A stretch of 8,819 nucleotides of DNA from Candidatus Pacearchaeota archaeon. GTDB lineage: Archaea > Nanoarchaeota > Nanoarchaeia > Pacearchaeales > GW2011-AR1. Positions 6,815-8,819 of this stretch are shown piece by piece. The notes under the pieces are model-generated. The model was not told the DNA's origin. It saw only the letters and a list, made by a program, of their open reading frames with translations, and did not search any database. The translations under genes and the position numbers were made by a program. The stretch's first letter is position 1; every line of letters starts with the position of its first letter. The DNA lies in assembly GCA_002686195.1 (NCBI GenBank), contig NZAS01000199.1, positions 1 through 8,819 of the forward strand, read 5' to 3'.

Positions 6815-7813
6815 ATGGCTTTTTTAGATAACTCGGGCGACATCATTTTAGATGCTATATTGACCGAGACGGGCCGCCGCCGAATGGCGCAGGGCACCTT
6901 TAAAATTACAAAATTTGCGGTGGGAGACGACGAGATTGATTATGCTTTATATGACAAAAACAATGGCGGAGGCCCTGCATATTACGATTTAGAAATTTTG
7001 CAAACTCCAATTGGAGAAGCAGGTTTGCAGCTTAATTATGGACTGCTAACTAGTTTAGCGCCAGATATTCTTTACATGCCTGTTACAAGGATCAATGAAC
7101 TTAAATTGGGACTTAACAGCGTCCGAAGCAGCGGAGGCATGTTCTATGTTGTTGATACTAGCGGAGATCTCTCCGGCCCTGGTGATACGACTATTGAACA
7201 GGGACTATCTACTGCTGCTATTGAGTACATGAAAGGAACAGCCACGCCCAATGCTAATTATGTATTTTTGGAAACAGGACTAGATGTAGCTTTTGGGCAA
7301 GTACCCCTAGGTACTCAACCAAACCAACAAAGTTACTTAATAGCCAATCAATTGGTGGACAACACATTTTATTGCTTTTCCGATAGTAGGTTTTTTGGAG
7401 GCATGCAGGGCGGCGGCGGCGCCTCTGTTTTTGCTAATAACGGCAAAAATCATTCATTAAAAGCTTCTATCCGCTTGGTTAACACACAGAGAACGACCAT
7501 TACAATGGGTTTGGATAACTATAAAGGCGCCCGGGTCAAAGCAATCCGTAATCAAATTTACTATTACGGAGATGGCAACGACACAGAAGAGAGTTATTCT
7601 GTAATTGGAGGCCCGAGAAGCGCGGCCATGGTAGTTTCCCCCGTCGTTAAGTCCGGACTTAGCCCACAGTATGCGCTATACGGGTTTACAAATCAAACAG
7701 GAATAGTAGCAGCCTTTAATGTTGATTATATTGATACTACGATATACGTTGTAGGTTCTACCACCGGAACAACCGCGCAGATCCCGGTACGAATTATTAG
7801 ACGAACAGTTTAA
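6815..7813 (+). CDS. Conserved marine-phage virion structural protein
   Basis: The gene encodes 332 residues from an ATG with AGAGAGG 7 bases upstream to TAA. The N-terminus, with LDNSGDIILDAILTETGRRR, KITKFAVGDDEIDY and YYDLEILQTP (residues 4-70), matches a family I recall from many marine T4-like phage contigs, annotated as structural or hypothetical protein. The middle contains Ser/Gly/Thr-rich stretches (about 105-135) and a Gly run (195-202), likely surface loops. The C-terminus is beta-rich and ends IPVRIIRR, the usual end of this family in my recollection. There is no clear acidic excess, unlike the preceding genes. No membrane segment or signal peptide is seen. The gene directly precedes another structural gene with 21 bases between them. 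It is probably a particle-surface or tail-associated subunit; the exact role is unknown. Confidence 0.85.
   Translation: MAFLDNSGDIILDAILTETGRRRMAQGTFKITKFAVGDDEIDYALYDKNNGGGPAYYDLEILQTPIGEAGLQLNYGLLTSLAPDILYMPVTRINELKLGLNSVRSSGGMFYVVDTSGDLSGPGDTTIEQGLSTAAIEYMKGTATPNANYVFLETGLDVAFGQVPLGTQPNQQSYLIANQLVDNTFYCFSDSRFFGGMQGGGGASVFANNGKNHSLKASIRLVNTQRTTITMGLDNYKGARVKAIRNQIYYYGDGNDTEESYSVIGGPRSAAMVVSPVVKSGLSPQYALYGFTNQTGIVAAFNVDYIDTTIYVVGSTTGTTAQIPVRIIRRTV
7409..7420 (+). repeat. In-frame (GGC)4 run
   Basis: Four GGC codons encode glycines 199-202 in a Gly-rich loop of the 332-residue structural protein. This is a short, possibly slippage-prone block. Confidence 0.55.
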
Positions 7814-7823
7814 ACTATTATTT

Positions 7824-7827
7824 GGAG
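7824..7827 (+). promoter_or_regulatory. Shine-Dalgarno fixing the start of the last gene
   Basis: GGAG lies 7 bases upstream of the ATG at 7835 in a 21-base gap after the previous stop. This supports the start of the gene that runs off the window. Confidence 0.75.
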
Positions 7828-7834
7828 AAAATAA

Positions 7835-8819
7835 ATGGCAGTTATTAATTATAAGACACTCAATACATCGACGGATGTGGTGTCAAGTAGGACGATATTA
7901 CATGAGGCAATTCCTCTAACAGGAACAATAATCAGCGGAACTTACGGAGTGTTTCCAAATGAAGCTAACATTAAGAATTTTTCTCATGGAATGTTTCAAA
8001 GTGTGTATGATTATCCTTATTTAAGTTCTTCTGCTAATCAGATTTTTGATATTACAATTGGATATTCTGCTGATTCTCCTTTAAGTGGAGCAGCCTCTTC
8101 TGGTTCCAATACGGGACTTCAAGTTAGTCGAAAGATTAATATGTACAACCAGATGTCCCACGTATTGTTGGGCATAACCGGTTCTTCTTCTGATATAAGA
8201 AAGTTTGAAACTGACTTATCTTTAGATAATTCTAATCCTATGAAGGAGTGCGTATTCCTTGATTTCTCGCGATTGCTAACAAAAGATCAGATTAAGAAAG
8301 GCACATTTAGTTTGTCTTTAGGAACCGGATCTTGGAAAGATGTGGGCTCTGGTGGTCCTGGCGAAGGTGGCACATACCGAACCTTGACTGATGCGAACGC
8401 CTCACAGGCAGGCGGAACCTCTAATACGCTGGGAGGAGATTACGGAGTACTAGTAGACAGTTCTTCTGTAGGTATGGGAGTGGTATTTTACGAGGCTGGA
8501 ATTGTTTGTCTTCATACAGGTGCTTTCCTGAGTAGTATGTCAGGTACTTGTGTAAGCGATTATTACAAAACCCCAGAACTTTCCAATTTAACTATTGACG
8601 CCGCATTCCAGTCCTCTTCTATTAGTGGTAACTGTGATGCTGTGAGGCACAGGATTATGAATCTTTCTTTTAATAATTCAGTAGAGATAAACTCTACAAT
8701 TTACTTCTGTAGGCTTCCGACAAATCTCTTTAACTATAGCGCCAATCCAACGTATTTGAGCGCTAGCCAAATTCGAGTTAAAACCTTGGCCACTGACGAT
8801 CCGGTTGCTTACATAACCA
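7835..8819 (+). CDS. Conserved marine-phage virion structural protein, 3' partial
   Basis: An ATG at 7835 with GGAG (7824-7827) 7 bases upstream opens a frame with no stop to the window end, giving 328 visible residues. Residues 40-70 (YGVFPNEANIKNF, then YDYPYLSSSANQIFDITIGY) and 298-328 (FNYSANPTY, then a strand ending DDPVAYIT) match a protein I recall from marine T4-like phages. There the terminal motif normally continues with a TVGLYN-type strand shortly before the end of the protein, so probably only a small part is missing. Residues about 170-200 are a Gly-rich, GC-rich loop (GSGGPGEGG to TLGGDYG) where family members seem to vary. Residues 200-245 form a beta-rich core with two cysteines. 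No signal peptide is seen. Together with its upstream neighbour it looks like a conserved pair of particle proteins; the specific role is unknown. Confidence 0.85.
   Translation, partial: MAVINYKTLNTSTDVVSSRTILHEAIPLTGTIISGTYGVFPNEANIKNFSHGMFQSVYDYPYLSSSANQIFDITIGYSADSPLSGAASSGSNTGLQVSRKINMYNQMSHVLLGITGSSSDIRKFETDLSLDNSNPMKECVFLDFSRLLTKDQIKKGTFSLSLGTGSWKDVGSGGPGEGGTYRTLTDANASQAGGTSNTLGGDYGVLVDSSSVGMGVVFYEAGIVCLHTGAFLSSMSGTCVSDYYKTPELSNLTIDAAFQSSSISGNCDAVRHRIMNLSFNNSVEINSTIYFCRLPTNLFNYSANPTYLSASQIRVKTLATDDPVAYIT

Noticed and set aside
6810..6817. TATAAATG, close to the T4 late promoter TATAAATA
   Set aside because: It overlaps the start codon of the 6815 gene, so a transcript would begin inside the gene; in AT-rich DNA this is a likely coincidence.

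Overview
The window reads as part of the virion-structural region of a tailed double-stranded DNA phage, most likely an uncultured marine phage of the T4-like (myovirus-related) type. Six large genes lie head to tail on the + strand, are separated by 1 to 75 bases, and leave no gap over 300 bases. I see no tRNA, rRNA, CRISPR array, insertion sequence, integrase or metabolic gene. The phage assignment rests on conserved protein patterns recalled from marine phage contigs: the N-terminus of the gene at 6815, the terminal motif of the gene at 7835, the fibronectin-like segment and basic C-terminus of the gene at 3756, and the FDYEKALRR segment of the first gene. No database search was possible. 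The host cannot be read from the sequence.

Layout: 1-2235 is a large structural protein whose 5' end lies outside the window. It carries a small cysteine-rich module followed by a glutamate run, and ends in a CWVA...YG domain. 2237-2923 encodes a 228-residue low-complexity protein with a basic head and an acidic tail, of unknown function. 2999-3754 encodes a very acidic, Tyr/Trp-rich 251-residue protein of unknown function. 3756-6776 encodes a 1006-residue structural protein with a fibronectin III-like segment. 6815-7813 encodes a 332-residue conserved marine-phage structural protein. 7835-8819 is the first 328 codons of another conserved structural protein that runs off the right end.

The genes look co-transcribed: there is no convincing terminator or promoter between them. 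Four of the five visible starts have a good Shine-Dalgarno sequence about 7 bases upstream. The exception is the 3756 gene, which begins one base after the preceding stop and is probably translationally coupled. The products are probably assembled into the same particle (baseplate, tail or fibre parts), but the exact position of each protein in the virion is inference.

The less ordinary aspects are strong base-composition mosaicism inside single genes (hand-counted 60-base blocks range from about 20% to 58% GC), the disulfide-type cysteine module in the first protein, its C-terminal CFI-box-like domain, and two unrecognised acidic genes lying between conserved structural genes.
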